DNA of 64,000 bases from the NCBI RefSeq assembly GCF_027595985.1, contig NC_073306.1, forward strand, positions 157,739,219 to 157,803,218. The letters run 5' to 3'. The notes beneath the pieces are model-generated. The model saw only the letters and a program-made list of their open reading frames with translations. It had not been told where the DNA came from and made no database searches. Source of the stretch: Sorex araneus (Eukaryota; Chordata; Mammalia; Eulipotyphla; Soricidae). Shown one piece after another: positions 32,528 through 44,038 of this stretch. The number at the start of each line of letters is the position of its first letter. Position 1 is the first letter of the stretch. The position numbers and the translations under genes are program-made.

Positions 32528-33766
32528 TTACATGACTTACACTCACAGAATAATAGATGTAAACACAAATTATAATTCATGTATGTACATACATATACAT
32601 ATGTGTAAATCTAAATATGAAATATGGAGATACACATGCCCCTTAAATGTAGCTATGCTCTCTAAAATTCTCTAAAATACAACCTAAATGGGCCCAAACC
32701 ATACAGAAAATTCTTTGATTCTCTAAGGTTCAGTTCCTTCATTTTTTCCTTTTACACGTATGTTTATGAAGTGGTTTTCCAAACTTTCACATTTGTGTGT
32801 AATAGAAGTTTCTATTTTGGGATCGTTTCCATGGCGGAACAAGGAGGCTTCTTTCTCAGAAACCCTAATGTGCATTTTTTTTTTCATATCGCAGTTAGAT
32901 TGGATTTCAAGCCTACATCTTGGCTGATTCCTGTATCCAATGAAACGAGACATGAAGATGGCCTTGTGTCCCTGGAGCTGATGGGTTATGGGGTGTGACG
33001 TTCATTGTCTGCTTTTCCAGAAGCATATAGACTGCTTAGGGGAGAGCTGGAAAATCTGATTTCCACTCATGAGGAAATCAGATTTTGTTTTCAGGAGAAT
33101 CTTTGGAGTCAGCTGAATCCTGGGTGGTCAGATGAATAAGTATCCCTCCTCCGAGCTCCCTTCCATACGGCTCTTGGTTTTCAGAATTTTCACAATCAAT
33201 AATTTATTTTATAACTGATTGACTTTCGAGAGGTTGTATTTTGAGTTTTTCTCCGCTCAAAAAAAAAAAGGAGACCATTGTGATACAAATTTACTTTTTT
33301 ATTTTCATGCATGGGAAACACTGGTACCATGACAATGAATTTATGTATTTTAGCCTAAAGCAAGAAAATGGATGTTTTGGATAGCCTGGGAGACCAGGTA
33401 GGAAGTAAGTGTATCACTGCAATTAGAGTTATTGAATTATTTTTACCTTGTTTGAACTAGCCTGTATGCTCCATGACAGCCCTGTGAGGCCAGATGCAGT
33501 CTTACTAGTCCTCCTTTGAGAGCACCAAGACCGGGGTTCAGAACTGATGGGAAAGGGAACAGAGGTAAAGTTACTGAAATTTTTAAAAAAGCTTGATGAC
33601 TCTCAGGAGTCAAGGGCCTGATTGGGAAGCACTTTTATAAAATGTGCCTCCTTTGGTCAAGATTTGTGTAGATCATTCTTGGGAAATGCAGAAAAACCAA
33701 AATGACTAACTCATTCCATAAACCATCGCAGGGCGATTTGTCCTTTAGCGTAACTCACCCCACCTG

Positions 33767-33768
<2 letters not shown>
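32528..33768. other. Unique sequence, no gene recognised
   Basis: AT-rich patches near 32580-32620; otherwise unremarkable. Frames at 32723-32998 overlap on both strands without recognisable features. Confidence 0.45.

Positions 33769-33825
<57 letters not shown>
33769..33825. repeat. (TC)n dinucleotide microsatellite
   Basis: About 28 uninterrupted CT repeats. Purity suggests it is length-variable. Confidence 0.98.
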
Positions 33826-33828
<3 letters not shown>

Positions 33829-35149
33829 TGCTATTGACAGGAGGGTTCTCTGCTGAAGAAAATGTTACTTGAGAGTCATTAAATGTTTTTCCTGTGTGTT
33901 AATTTTTTATTTTAAAAGGCAGCTACTTTTCAGAGTGTTTGCATCACAACTCCCTGTTTTCAGTGGTTTAGCTAAGTAAACATTCATTTTTCATTTATAC
34001 TCCAGTTCAAAGTAGGCTGCGCGTGGGGGCAGGGGCTGGGCTGTGTTCCAGGTGGTGCTGCAGAGAACCAGGCACCGTTTAGAAGTTCCCAGGGCCTCAG
34101 AGTTTGCCAATGGTGCCTCTGTTTCCAGCTGGAGGATGAAAGAAGAATGATGACATATGGATAAAACACAGATCATCTTGTGGGCAGATTTCAACGACCT
34201 GGCGTTGGAAGTGGTGTGTGCTACTCCTGCCTACATTCTGCCGGCTGGGACCTCGTGAGATGGCCCCAGCTCACTGCAAAGGGAGCTGACAAATGGGATC
34301 TTATTGTGTGCCCAGATGGAAAAGGAAACAGGATTTGGCCACCACAAAGCATCTCGGCTGCAGACAGAAAAATGCTTATTTACAACCTCACTTTCCTCCC
34401 GACACAGGTACAGGGGCACATTGTGAATGCCAGGGATTTTGAAATCTTGGCATTTCAAGCTGGGTGGGTCTATGTCATGACTAATGCAGCTGAATTCTTA
34501 CCAAGCAGCAGTTTCTTTTGTGGTTAACAGAGAAAACAGTTGCTGCAAGAGACATTTCCGCGCCCCCCCCCCCCTCAGCAGGCCCTGGATATATCATCTT
34601 TCAGTACTTTCTGAACTTCTGAGGAGAGCATACCTGTGGCTAAAACCATATTACTAGTAACTCATGTTTCCCTACAGCTTGAAAAAATTGACAGAGGATG
34701 TTGGCTCTCAGAAAGAACAGAACTGGTGTGCAGCCCTGAGATCTTCTCCTGGAAGGTGGCAGTAGCTTAAAGGGATTACTTGTGTGGTCTAAAGGAGGAA
34801 GCTGAACTCAAGGCACCAGATTTTAACCTTGAAGAGAAGGATTGCTACTTCTCAAGACAAAGAGTTCCTGGACTTGAAGGGGTCTCAGCAGACTGAGATC
34901 AGAGGAAGAATGTTATGATTTTAAGTCACATAAACCAAAATGGTGAGGGGGCAATCAAGACACCAGTTCTATATTTATTTTAACTTGTTCTTCATAAACT
35001 TAAGTTTTGTCACGTGGCCCTCAAGTTGATTAGAGAAGAATTTAAACTCTAAATTAAACTAGCATCTTGTCTTGCTAGATAGAGCAAGAATCAGAATGTA
35101 AAGATTTCATCCAATCAGAAAATGAAATAAAATGAATCATGTAACCCAA
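33826..35149. other. Unique sequence with a 115-codon open frame (34180-34527)
   Basis: The interval 34000-34530 is GC-richer than its surroundings and holds a plus-strand open frame of 115 codons. I recognise no domain, upstream splice acceptor or promoter. It may be a conserved non-coding element, an ancient transposon or chance. A C-run at 34562-34574 follows. Confidence 0.3.
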
Positions 35150-35322
35150 TATTGTGGCTGCATTTGTGGGGCATAGAGGGCACATTCAGTGGTGCTTGGG
35201 GGCCAGTCTTGGGCTTGAGCATAGATGTCTGTGCTGGTTAGGTGTTGGAGGTCCAGTGGGAACGCCTGGATGTAACGTATGGCAAACACGCACTCAGCCT
35301 GTTGATCTATCTCTCTGGCCTT
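35150..35322 (-). mobile_element. SINE class A relative, old, antisense
   Basis: GTGGCTGCATTTGTGGGGC, TCAGTGGTGCTTGGGGGCC, GGCAAACACGCACTCAGCCTG and TGATCTATCTCTCTGGCC resemble an inverted, more ancient branch of the same tRNA-derived SINE. Confidence 0.6.
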
Positions 35323-35439
35323 GCGGTTGCAAATTTTTATGTTGTAAGACTTAAAATAAGACAAAGAATGTTGGTGGAATGAGATTTTTTAAAGGTGAGG
35401 TTGCAGAGGAATTGTAGGCAGTAATGAAAAGTACTGAAA

Positions 35440-35605
35440 AAGAGGAAGACAGGGGATCTGGAAAGAAGCTAGGACATTGTTGGTCGGAAATGCACACCCG
35501 GAAAGGGATGGGTGTTGGAAAGCTGTATGACTGAAACTTAATCATGAACAACTTTGTAACTGTGTATCTCACTGGTGATTCAATTAAAAAAAATAAAAAG
35601 GAAAA
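35440..35605 (+). mobile_element. L1 3' end, old
   Basis: GGACATTGTTGGTCGG, GGGATGGGTGTTGGAAAGC, GTATGACTGAAACTTAATC, TTTGTAACTGTG and GGTGATTCAATTAAAAAAAATAAAAAGG are the final part of an L1 3' UTR with its tail. Confidence 0.75.
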
Positions 35606-35879
35606 AAGAGAATACCAGGAGAGTTAAAGTTATTCTGGTGTCCTTAAGACCTTTTGAAGGTCCACAAGGTAACTGCTATGTCTGTAATGCTAATGAGGCA
35701 TGATTTATCACTCTCACATTTGTATGTGAGCAGCAGAAGTGTTCCAGAGTCAACAAATTTAGTAGGAGGCAGAATTGAACATTCAGAACATCTAACATCT
35801 AACTGTCCTCTTTTAAGCCACATGTGAAAGAGATTTCCATACAATGCTAGATAGTGCTTGCTACATTTATTTTTTATCT
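35606..35879. other. Unique spacer
   Basis: Nothing recognised. Confidence 0.4.
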
Positions 35880-35888
35880 TGGCTTATT

Positions 35889-36110
35889 TTCTTTCTTTTC
35901 CTCCTTCCCTCTCTTTCTCCCTCCTTCCCTCCCTCCCTCCCTCCCTCCCTCTTCCTTCCTTCCTTCCTTCCTTCCTTCCTTCCTTCCTTCCTTCCTTCCT
36001 CCTTCCTTCCTTCCTTCCTTCCTTCCTTCCTTCCTTCCTTCCTTCCTTCCTTCCTTCCTTCCTTCCTTCCTTCCTTCCTTCCTTCCTTCCTTCCTTCCTT
36101 CCTCCTTTCT

Positions 36111-36196
<86 letters not shown>

Positions 36197-36279
36197 TTCC
36201 TTCCTTCCTTCCTTCCTTCCTTCCTTCCTTCCTTCCTTCCTTCCTTCCTTCCTTCCTTCCTTCCTTCCTTCCTTCCTTC

Positions 36280-36330
<51 letters not shown>

Positions 36331-36524
36331 TCCTTCCTCTCTTTTTTCGGTTCCTTTAAAAATTTTTTGGCCACACCTGTCTGGCGCTCAAGGCTTACTC
36401 CAGGCTCTGTACGCAGGGGTCACTTCTGACTGTGTTCCAGGAACCATAAGAGGTGCTGGGGATCAAATCCAGATTGGCTGCGTGCAAGGAGGTGCCCTAC
36501 CTGCTAAACTATTGCTATGGCTCC
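35889..36524 (-). mobile_element. SINE class A, antisense, with ~455-bp expanded tail
   Basis: TGGCTTATT flanks the whole block (35880-35888 and 36525-36533). Minus-strand order is an old class A SINE (36524-36350: GGAGCCATAGCAATAGTTTAG, GATTTGATCCCCAGC, GTGTGGCC), then its tail, which has become a purine array: GAAA and GGAA tetranucleotides from 36347 back to 35889, switching GGAA-GAAA-GGAA-GAAA in blocks. Long Ser/Phe/Leu and Lys/Glu/Arg open frames across it are artefacts of the tetranucleotides. Confidence 0.85.
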
Positions 36525-36533
36525 TGGCTTATT

Positions 36534-37480
36534 ATTTCTTCTGAAATATGTAATTTATGTTTACAAACATTTTATTACTATTTTAAGGGAATTCATGTAA
36601 TATGTTTATCCATATATATATAAATATAAATATATACACATATATTTAAACCTGAGTTTTAATTTCTTATAAAATTGATGTAGATAATGACAATCCACAT
36701 CTAAAAAATTGTGTAGGGGCCTAAATTTTGAAGAGTCTAAATGTTCCCGACATGAGTGTGCTTGAGATTGTTGTATTCAAAAATCTAATCAGAGCTGAGA
36801 AAAATGAAATTCTGCCATTTGTGGTCAAATACTTTTAGAGAATACGAAGCATGAAAAAGTAGTGGTTTTTTTTTCTAGACAAAAATCATTAGAAGACTAG
36901 TTGCAATTAGCTAGGGAATGCTGGGAAGACTGTCACTGGCAAGATACCCGATTGTATTAACACTTCATCTGTCAATTTACAAACCAAAATAATTGCAATA
37001 CTGCCATCTAGTGTTTGATCATGAAAGCCTTTTTTTCTTTTTAAATTTAATTTATGGTTCCTTCAGAAACAATTCTACATAGACATAGAATTTTTATAGT
37101 CTGTCCTGTCCTGTTGATGCTTATTTTACCAAACAATGACCTCTAATATTCTTTATTTTTTGCTATACTTATGCCTCTTCTTTTTCTCAGTGTTGGGAGA
37201 ATTCAAGAGCATGGGATTTCAATTTATTCACACTTCCTTCTAATCTTGTGTCCCCAGCATGGGGGTACAGTTTCGTGGGGAGGGGAGGGTGGGGAGGGGA
37301 GGAGTCCTGAATAAGCAATTGAAATTAGACTTTTTATAACTTCGTTCTTCACAGACATCTTTTAATAAGACATCTTACATTTTGGATCACTGTTAGGTGC
37401 ACAGAAATGTTACAGAGTTAGTGCAAAGCATTTACAGGAGCTGTTTATGCAATACATCCCATTGTCAGCATTCTCTCTTG
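36534..37480. other. Unique AT-rich sequence; G-rich run at 37277-37304
   Basis: AT-rich (TATATA at 36610-36650). At 37277-37304 lies GGGGAGGGGAGGGTGGGG followed by AGGGGAGG, with enough G-runs for a quadruplex. No gene seen. Confidence 0.5.
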
Positions 37481-37605
37481 TGGACTGGGAGAGGTAGCAC
37501 AGCGGTTAGGGTGCAGACCTTGCACTCAACTGGTCTGGAGTTGATCTTTGGCTCTACTTAGCTCTTGATTATCACCAGGTGTGCCGGGGAGGCCCCTGAG
37601 CACAG
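37481..37605 (+). mobile_element. SINE class A, diverged
   Basis: GGACTGGGAGAGGTAGCACAGCGG head, GTGCAGACCTTGCACTC and GGTCTGGAGTTGATC, then a diverged 3' part with GGCCCCTGAGCACAG. No clear A-tail. Confidence 0.7.
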
Positions 37606-37950
37606 TGGGAGGTGGGTGGGACTTAGGGACCCCCCAGCTCTCAGCAGCACCCCATTCTGCAGGTTCTGGGTGACTGAGAATTGCAAGACAGTAGGGGCTT
37701 CTGGATCCCCTTGAGTTCAGCTTTTGAGGCCCCAGAATTCTACAACATCATTCATTTCACACTAAGTGCTTGGTAAGATGGAGGAAGAAACTTTTAGATT
37801 ACCTGGGTTTGAAATTTCTGAGGGAAATTTAGTGGGGCAGGAAGCAGGCTGGGATGGTATATGCAAACTGGGTTTTATATATATGTATACACACATATAC
37901 ATATGAAAAATTAAAATTAAAGCTTCAAAAAGCCAAAAAAGCACAACAGA

Positions 37951-37952
37951 CA

Positions 37953-37991
<39 letters not shown>

Positions 37992-37997
37992 AATATA
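37951..37997. repeat. (CA)n(TA)n microsatellite
   Basis: About 15 AC repeats followed by about five TA repeats. Confidence 0.95.
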
Positions 37998-38084
37998 AAG
38001 ATTAGGACTGGGTTTGCTATCAAACTTTTCCATACCCTGGTAGTTAGCAAGTCACAAACATAAAAATGTTATTTTTATGTTTCA

Positions 38085-38310
38085 CAAGTGAGTGCAATCC
38101 TTCTATGTCTGCCCCCTCTTTCTGACTCATTTCACTTAGCATGATACTCTCCATGTCCATCCACTTATAAGCAAATTTCATGACTTTATCTCTCCTAACA
38201 GCTGCATAGTATTCCATTGTGTAGATGTACCAAAGTTTGTTTAACCAGTCAGTCATCTGTTCTCAGGCACTCGGGTTTGTTTCCAGATTCTGGCTATTGT
38301 GAACAGTGTC
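38085..38310 (-). mobile_element. L1 ORF2 C-terminal fragment, antisense
   Basis: Minus strand encodes MTDWLNKLWYIYTMEYY and a following EMSQKE, the end of L1 ORF2. It stops at the ORF2 end without 3' UTR or tail. It lies about 440 bases upstream of the GBA3 start codon. Confidence 0.88.
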
Positions 38311-38559
38311 TCGGCCCCATTCTTTAGAGAATGTGGTGATAGGTAACAGAGAGGAAGCCATTGAGAATGGTTATATCTAGGATAGAAATTAACTATGGGA
38401 AAATTCAAGTAGGTTGATGTGATTTTAAAGTACAATGTCTATTAAATGAAAAAGGAAAGGATTAGTGTCCAGCATGTCCACAGTCAAGCTGGTGCAGCCA
38501 TTAAGGATCAGGGAACATCCAGAGGGGAAAGTATAAAGAGTGGCCTGGTACAAAGTATC

Positions 38560-38752
38560 TTGCATTCTTATCAGTGTCTTAGCCACTCAAGTGTGATCCT
38601 TTAATCTGGTGTCCTTCTTATTTGCACACACGTTTGTGTCAGATACTTCAGCTGAGGTTAGTGGTTACTTGCTGTTAGTGGAATTGTCAGATTTCTTTGG
38701 CCAAAGGGCAGAGGAGCTTTCGCTTCCATAGGCTGAGCGACCTTCTGAAGAC
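38560..38752 (+). promoter_or_regulatory. GBA3: Putative GBA3 promoter / 5' UTR region
   Basis: Inferred only from position upstream of the start codon. No TATA box or CpG island is evident. TGGCCAAAGGGCA at 38698-38710 resembles a direct-repeat-1 nuclear-receptor (HNF4-type) site, which would suit the liver, kidney and gut expression known for the gene. The transcription start cannot be placed from sequence alone. Confidence 0.35.
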
Positions 38753-38810
38753 ATGGCGTTCCCTGAAGGATTTGGCTGGGGGGCAGCCACAGCAGCTTAC
38801 CAGGTGGAAG
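38753..38810 (+). CDS. GBA3: GBA3 exon 1 (cytosolic beta-glucosidase, GH1), partial
   Basis: First coding exon of cytosolic beta-glucosidase, a soluble glycoside hydrolase family 1 enzyme that cleaves beta-glucosides and related xenobiotic and lipid glycosides with a retaining mechanism. The 19 complete codons start MAFPEGFGW and contain FGWGAATAAYQVEG, the GH1 N-terminal signature. The conserved Gln (residue 17) that contacts the sugar is present. The start follows GAAGAC (purine at -3) and has G at +4. The exon ends within a Gly codon at GTGGAAG, followed by a consensus donor GTAAGA (phase 1 intron). The human protein has the same start with two or three substitutions. Lactase and klotho relatives share the signature but not this ATG-proximal context. 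The two catalytic glutamates lie in later exons that I did not find, so intactness of the gene cannot be judged. Confidence 0.92.
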
Positions 38811-39317
38811 GTAAGAAACCCTCTTTCCCGGTCCTTAGGCTGGGGTGCATTTCTGGTGTGTTCTGCTTGCCTGGGGAGAGGTGCAGCGAGTCAGCAATTC
38901 TATCCAGGAAACTGTCACTTTTCAAACAGAAGCATCTCCTACCTCGCCCCTCCCTCCAGACACTGGGTGGAGGTGTGGGGCCCTGAGAACCAATCACAGC
39001 TCTGTGTCCCGGTCAGCTCAGGCTTGTCCAAGGCGTGGGTTGGCCTGGAATCGTCAGTGGTCTCCTGAACTTCTCTCCAAAGGACCCTTTTTCCTGACTG
39101 GAAAAAACAATATTGGCTCAATTCCTTCCAAGACCCCCAAGAGACTTCACTGCAGGTATCCGTGGGAGAACGGTCTCGTCCACTCTCTGGGGACATAAAG
39201 CACAGCCTGACCTCACAGAGCGCCCCATTCCCTGGGCAGCTGAGAAGTCAAGGCGGTGGCCGTGGAGACACAGTGATGCTAAAGGAAACCAGAATGAGGT
39301 TGGGGATCTGAGTTCTA

Positions 39318-40196
39318 TTTTTTTTCTCATAGCATTCTTTATTTATTTATTTTAATTTTTTTTTGAGTCACCATGTGGAAAGTTACAAAGTTTTCAGGTT
39401 TAAGTCTCAGTTATACAATGCTTGAACACCCATCCCTTCACCAGTGCCACATTCCACCACTAAGAATCACAGTGTAGCTCTACCCCGTCCCCCCACACCC
39501 CTAGCCCCCCCCACACCTCTAGTCCCCCCCACACACCTGTGTAACTGATAAATTTCGCTTTACTTTCACTTTGATTGCATTCAATATTTCAACGAAACTC
39601 ACTATTATTGTTTGGAGAGTCTCCCCCTAAAGTCGGACCCGCTGAAAAGGAAGCATTTGATAATTTGTTTTCCATTGCTGAGAATGGAGAGGTATGAGGT
39701 CGAGTGACCGCACTTAGCAGCCTCACGGTTTTGGGTTTCTGTATTTTAGTATTTTAGTAACTAAGTCCAGAGAAATATCTGCCAGAAATTGCATCACTGC
39801 CAACTTGTACTTCTCAGTTATATTCCACATATGAGTGCAATCTTTCTATGTGTGTCTCTTTCTTTCTGACTCATTTCACTCAACATGATACTTTCCATGT
39901 TGATCCATTTATATGCAAATTTCATGACTTTATGTTTTCTGACAGCTACATAGTATTCCATTGTGTATATGTACCAGAGTTTCTTTAACCAGTCATCTGT
40001 TTTGGGGCACTCTGGTTTCTTCCAGATTCTGGCTATTGTAAACAGTGCTGCAATGAACATAGGAATGCAGATGCCATCTCTACTATACCTTTTTGCCTCT
40101 CCGGGATATACTCCCAGGAGTGGTATTGCTGGGTCAAATGGAAGCTCAGTTTCTAATTTTTTGAGAATCGTCCATATTGTTTTCCAAAAGGGCTGT
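39318..40196 (-). mobile_element. L1, 5'-truncated, antisense in GBA3 intron 1
   Basis: Flanked by a 12-bp duplication ATCTGAGTTCTA (39306-39317 and 40197-40208). Minus strand gives the ORF2 end (MFIAALFTIARIWKKPECPK, LWYIYTMEYY, EMSQKERD) followed by the second-type 3' UTR (complement from about 39825 down to 39370) and an A-rich tail. It starts about 500 bases after exon 1. Confidence 0.95.
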
Positions 40197-40329
40197 ATCT
40201 GAGTTCTAATCTACATCCAACCACATATGAGGGTGTGAGTCTTCTCTCCTCCCCAAATCACAGTTTCCTCATCTGTACAATAAAACAAGCATACCTTCAC
40301 ACACACACAGACACACACATGATTATATA

Positions 40330-40465
40330 TAATGTTTTGGGTGGTACACCCAGTAGTGCTCAGTGGTTACTCCAAGTGGTGTTTGGGGGACTGTTCAGAA
40401 CAGGAAACCTAGGAATTCTCTCTATAATGCCTTTGCTCTAGTCCTTTGAGCTTTCTCCCTGGCTC
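40330..40465 (-). mobile_element. SINE class A, antisense, diverged
   Basis: TTTTGGGTGGTACACCC, GTAGTGCTCAGTGG, GGTGTTTGGGGGAC and CAGGAAACCTAGG retain the inverted class A order, ending near TTTCTCCCTGGC. Confidence 0.65.
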
Positions 40466-40537
40466 ATTATATGTATATGTATATATAATATATATAATAT
40501 GTGTGCTTATATTTTAATATAATATATTACATAATTC

Positions 40538-40787
40538 ATGGGTTGGAGTGATAGCACAGTGTGTAAGGCGTGTTTGCCTTGCATCTGGCCGACCAGGGTT
40601 TGATTCCTCCGTCCCTCTCGGAGAGCCCAGCAAGGTACCGAGAGTATCTCCTCCACGTGGCAGAGCCTGACAAGCTACCCGTGGCATATTTGATATGCCA
40701 AAAACAGTAACAAGTCTCACAATGGAGAGTTTATTGGTGCCAGCTTGAGCAAATCGATGAACAACGGGACTACGGTGCTACAGTGCT
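40538..40787 (+). mobile_element. SINE class B, full length, with duplication
   Basis: ACATAATTC flanks it (40529-40537 and 40788-40796). Head GTTGGAGTGATAGCACAG, B-box region GGTTTGATTCC, body CCCTCTCGGAGAGCCCAGC and GACAAGCTACCCGTGGC, tail CACAATGGAGAGTTTATTGG through CAAATCGATGAACAACGGG, ending GGTGCTACAGTGCTAC with no poly(A). Confidence 0.95.
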
Positions 40788-40792
40788 ACATA

Positions 40793-40960
40793 ATTCTTAT
40801 GTGTTTATGTATATTTTCTATGTATTTATTCGGATATGTATATTTTTATGTACATATGTAAAATATGTTTATTTTTTCAAATATGTCTATTTTTATGTAA
40901 AAATATGTCTGTTTTTTCAAATATGTCTATTTTTATGTAAAAATATGACTATTTTTTCTG
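40793..40960. repeat. AT-rich minisatellite (~40-bp unit)
   Basis: AAATATGTCTATTTTTATG and TATGT(C/T)T(G/A)TTTTTTC alternate. The ~40-base unit is seen about twice exactly at 40880-40960 with decayed copies to the left. Confidence 0.8.
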
Positions 40961-41102
40961 GGTTTGGTGGCCTCATATAGCTGTGTTCAGGGTTTACTCC
41001 TTGCTTTCCTCTCAGGAATCACTCCTAGATTGTTTAAGGTGACTATATGTTGTGGCAGAACCTAGGCTGGCCACATGCAAGGCAAAGGCCCTACATCTTG
41101 GG
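40961..41102 (-). mobile_element. SINE class A, antisense, diverged
   Basis: GGTTTGGTGGCCTCATATAG, CAGGGTTTACTCCTTGC, CTCAGGAATCACTCC, GCAGAACCTAGGCTGGCC and CATGCAAGGCAAAGGCCC. The head end is missing. Confidence 0.75.
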
Positions 41103-41212
41103 AGTATAAAATTATTGATAGATATCAATTTCTAGGGTTCCTATAGCAAAGAAAGACAAACTGGAAGCTTTAGACACACACATTGGATTCTTTCTCTACT
41201 TCTCTCTCTCTT

Positions 41213-41383
41213 TCTGGCTTTTTTGGGTCACATCCAGCAATGCTCAGGGGGTTCCTCCTGGCTTTACACTCAGGAATTACTCTAGTGGTGGTTGGGAGGC
41301 CATAGGGAATCCTGGTGATCGAACCTGGGTCTGCCACATGCAGGGCAAATGCTTCCCCTCTGTACTATCTCTTAGGCCCCCAG
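41213..41383 (-). mobile_element. SINE class A, antisense
   Basis: CTTTTTTGGGTCACATCCAGC, AATGCTCAGGGGGTTCC, CACTCAGGAATTACTC, GGTGATCGAACCTGGG (B-box complement) and CATGCAGGGCAAATGC, ending CTATCTCTTAGGCCCC. Confidence 0.9.
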
Positions 41384-44038
41384 TTCAGTTTTTGTAGCCA
41401 GAAGTGGTCCGTCAGAGACAGTGCTAGTTCAGAAAGGGCCACGCTGGAGTGGGGTGGGCCCCATAGTCCAGTGTGACAGGGATTCTCATTGTAAGAGGGA
41501 AACTGAAGGTCAGACACAGTCCAGGGAGGACACCTCATCCTTAGGAGGTTAGAGGGACGTGCTGTCAGCCCATTGGCATCTCCAGAGCCTATAGGAGTCC
41601 TGGGAGGAATCAGCTTAACTTTACCCAGAGTTTCAGAGGCTACTGACCTTGCTGCCACCTTGATATTGAAGCCATTGACACAGTTGCAGAGAATACATTT
41701 CTGATGTTAAAGCCCTTGAAATTTGTGGTACTTCTTTAGGGTGACTCCAAGAAAAAGATCCCAGGAAAGAAAACTCAAACGCATGACATCATCATTACTT
41801 CCGGGATCCCGGGATACTTTGGGAAAGGATCCCATGAAAGGGTCTGGTCCAGGGATTTCAAAATAAAGGTCATCCTCTTGCTTTCTGACTTTGAGACTGT
41901 TTCCCGTTTTGGACTGCCCCTGACCCCTGAAAGACTCCAGCCACTGATATTTACAGCTGAATGGAGGGCTGTGCGTGAATTGTACATGTAAAAAATAATC
42001 TAAAGCAGTACCAAGTATCTTTTCCTCCTGATTTCAAGACACAGTTGTCTAGGGTATGTTTTTTAATTCTTCTGGAGAACCCTGTGAGCTCACCATCATA
42101 CTCGACCAGCTCTGCACGTCCTTTTGCACAAACCCTTTACCTCTTCCCACAAAAGAGCATTCTGCTCTGTTACTTGAGATAAAAGGTCTTGCTAAGGCCT
42201 TGCAGATGAAGCTCATAGAAAGGGCCCTTCTAATTTGTCAATTACTTGGTTGCTTTCTTCAACAGACTAGTACCTTCTTTTCTTTCTCTACTTGTTCTTA
42301 CCCCTGGCCACTACTGTGTTTGAATTTTAAGAAGAGTTTAGAGTTTATTACCTAGGAGTTATCTGGCTTTGAGATTTTTAAAGGAAAGAACAACAAAAAT
42401 ACAATAAATAATCGATGAGCACAAAAACAGGAGTAAAATTATGCTTTAGGTGAGTCATAAAGGTCATAGAAACTGGCAAAAATATGTTTGTTAGACAAAG
42501 CGGCAGGGAATGAAATGTAGATAATCATTGTATGTACAGATGTGAGTCTGCAGCAACATTTAGAAGTAGCGATCAGGCAAGCCTTCCATGAATTCATAAA
42601 GGGCACTAGAAATGAAGGCCCCTTTCATGCTGTGTCTCTGGTTTTGATTGGTCTTAAGGTGAGAACAGAATAGCAAGCACATCAGTAGCATTTTATTTAC
42701 TTCCTCCTCAGCTATGAAAATGGCAGTTAGGGTGTGATTCTACAGTGCTTAGGAACATTTAGCTCCTGATGATTTATGAGAAAACTCTTAGGTGGCAAAG
42801 GTGTTGTGTGCACGACCCCACAAATGCTTAAGCCAAGTCTGAACTACTTTTATCCGTGCTTCCTGGTAGGAGCTGAACCAAAGGCCTCCGTTTTATGGAA
42901 GTCATTATCAATCTCTGATGCTGTGCCAGCTTCCAAGATAACATTTGGACTTTTAACTTTGACTTTGGTTTTATGTTGGCGGAATCTAGAGCTGGTCATA
43001 AACTTTGGCTGTTTTAACTTGATGTGGCAAAGGGTCTGAAATTTGGGGTCATTCTTGCACTTTAAAAACAGGACAGCTTCACTAGCTGGTTTTAAGTTCA
43101 AATGGTGACGGTCTTTTCTGGGTTGTTTCTTAAAAATGCAATGTGTCCTCCCAGACAAGAGCTAAAGGCATGGTTCATCACTGCTGTGAATGTCAGCATA
43201 GGCTTCATCTTTTTTGTGCACGATTTCCTATTTGCTTTCTCCATTCAACTAACTCTGGTGGTCTATGTTGCATTCCTGCTTTCACTAAGCCCCTTAGGTT
43301 AAATATCCCAATTTAGGACTTTAATCCCTTGCCTGTTCTGGGGAGAGTTTAGAACAGGGCTCACCAGATGAGATAGATGTGTGCTTTGTCAGGATCACCT
43401 AAGAAAGGAGGAGAAGGAGTTTAAGAGCACAGTTGTTTCTTTCTTGGTGTTGTGCAGAAATGAGGGGTGAGTATCCGATTCATCACTGTCTAGAGGTTTT
43501 TATGACGGAAACCAGGCTTGTTCCTTTCCTTCAGTTTCAAATTGGGAGGTGACAGCAATGTCAATAATTGTTGATTTTTTGGATTATATCATGAAATGAT
43601 ATAATTATTTTTGATTATATCAGGAAATCATGTTGGTATCTTGAAAAGACAATGACTCTGTCAGGGCCGATTTTCAAATATCCATCGGTATTTTCCACAA
43701 TGAGAGTCATATGCCAATTGTAAATAATGGCTATTGACTATCCTACCACTAGCATGACTAATGAGATTTAATGCAGCCATAAACAACCTTATGAGACAGA
43801 CCTGCATCTCATTGACCTAACGGTAAGCCAGTTGTAAACAACTGATGTGAACTAGAGGGAAACCACATTCACCAATTAGGGTGATGGAACTTGCAAACAA
43901 CTATTGGCAACACTTATGTAGGTACTGGTTAAATTTCACAAGTACAAAGAGTTGGAATAGTTCTGACTTTCTTGGTGGACCTCTGGAGAATTAATTCTCT
44001 TAATTTATCTAAGTTTCAGATTTCTCACATGCAAAAGG

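Noticed and set aside
35844..36544. Several open frames of 166-228 codons on both strands
   Set aside because: Entirely within the GAAA/GGAA tail array of a SINE, with low-complexity products.
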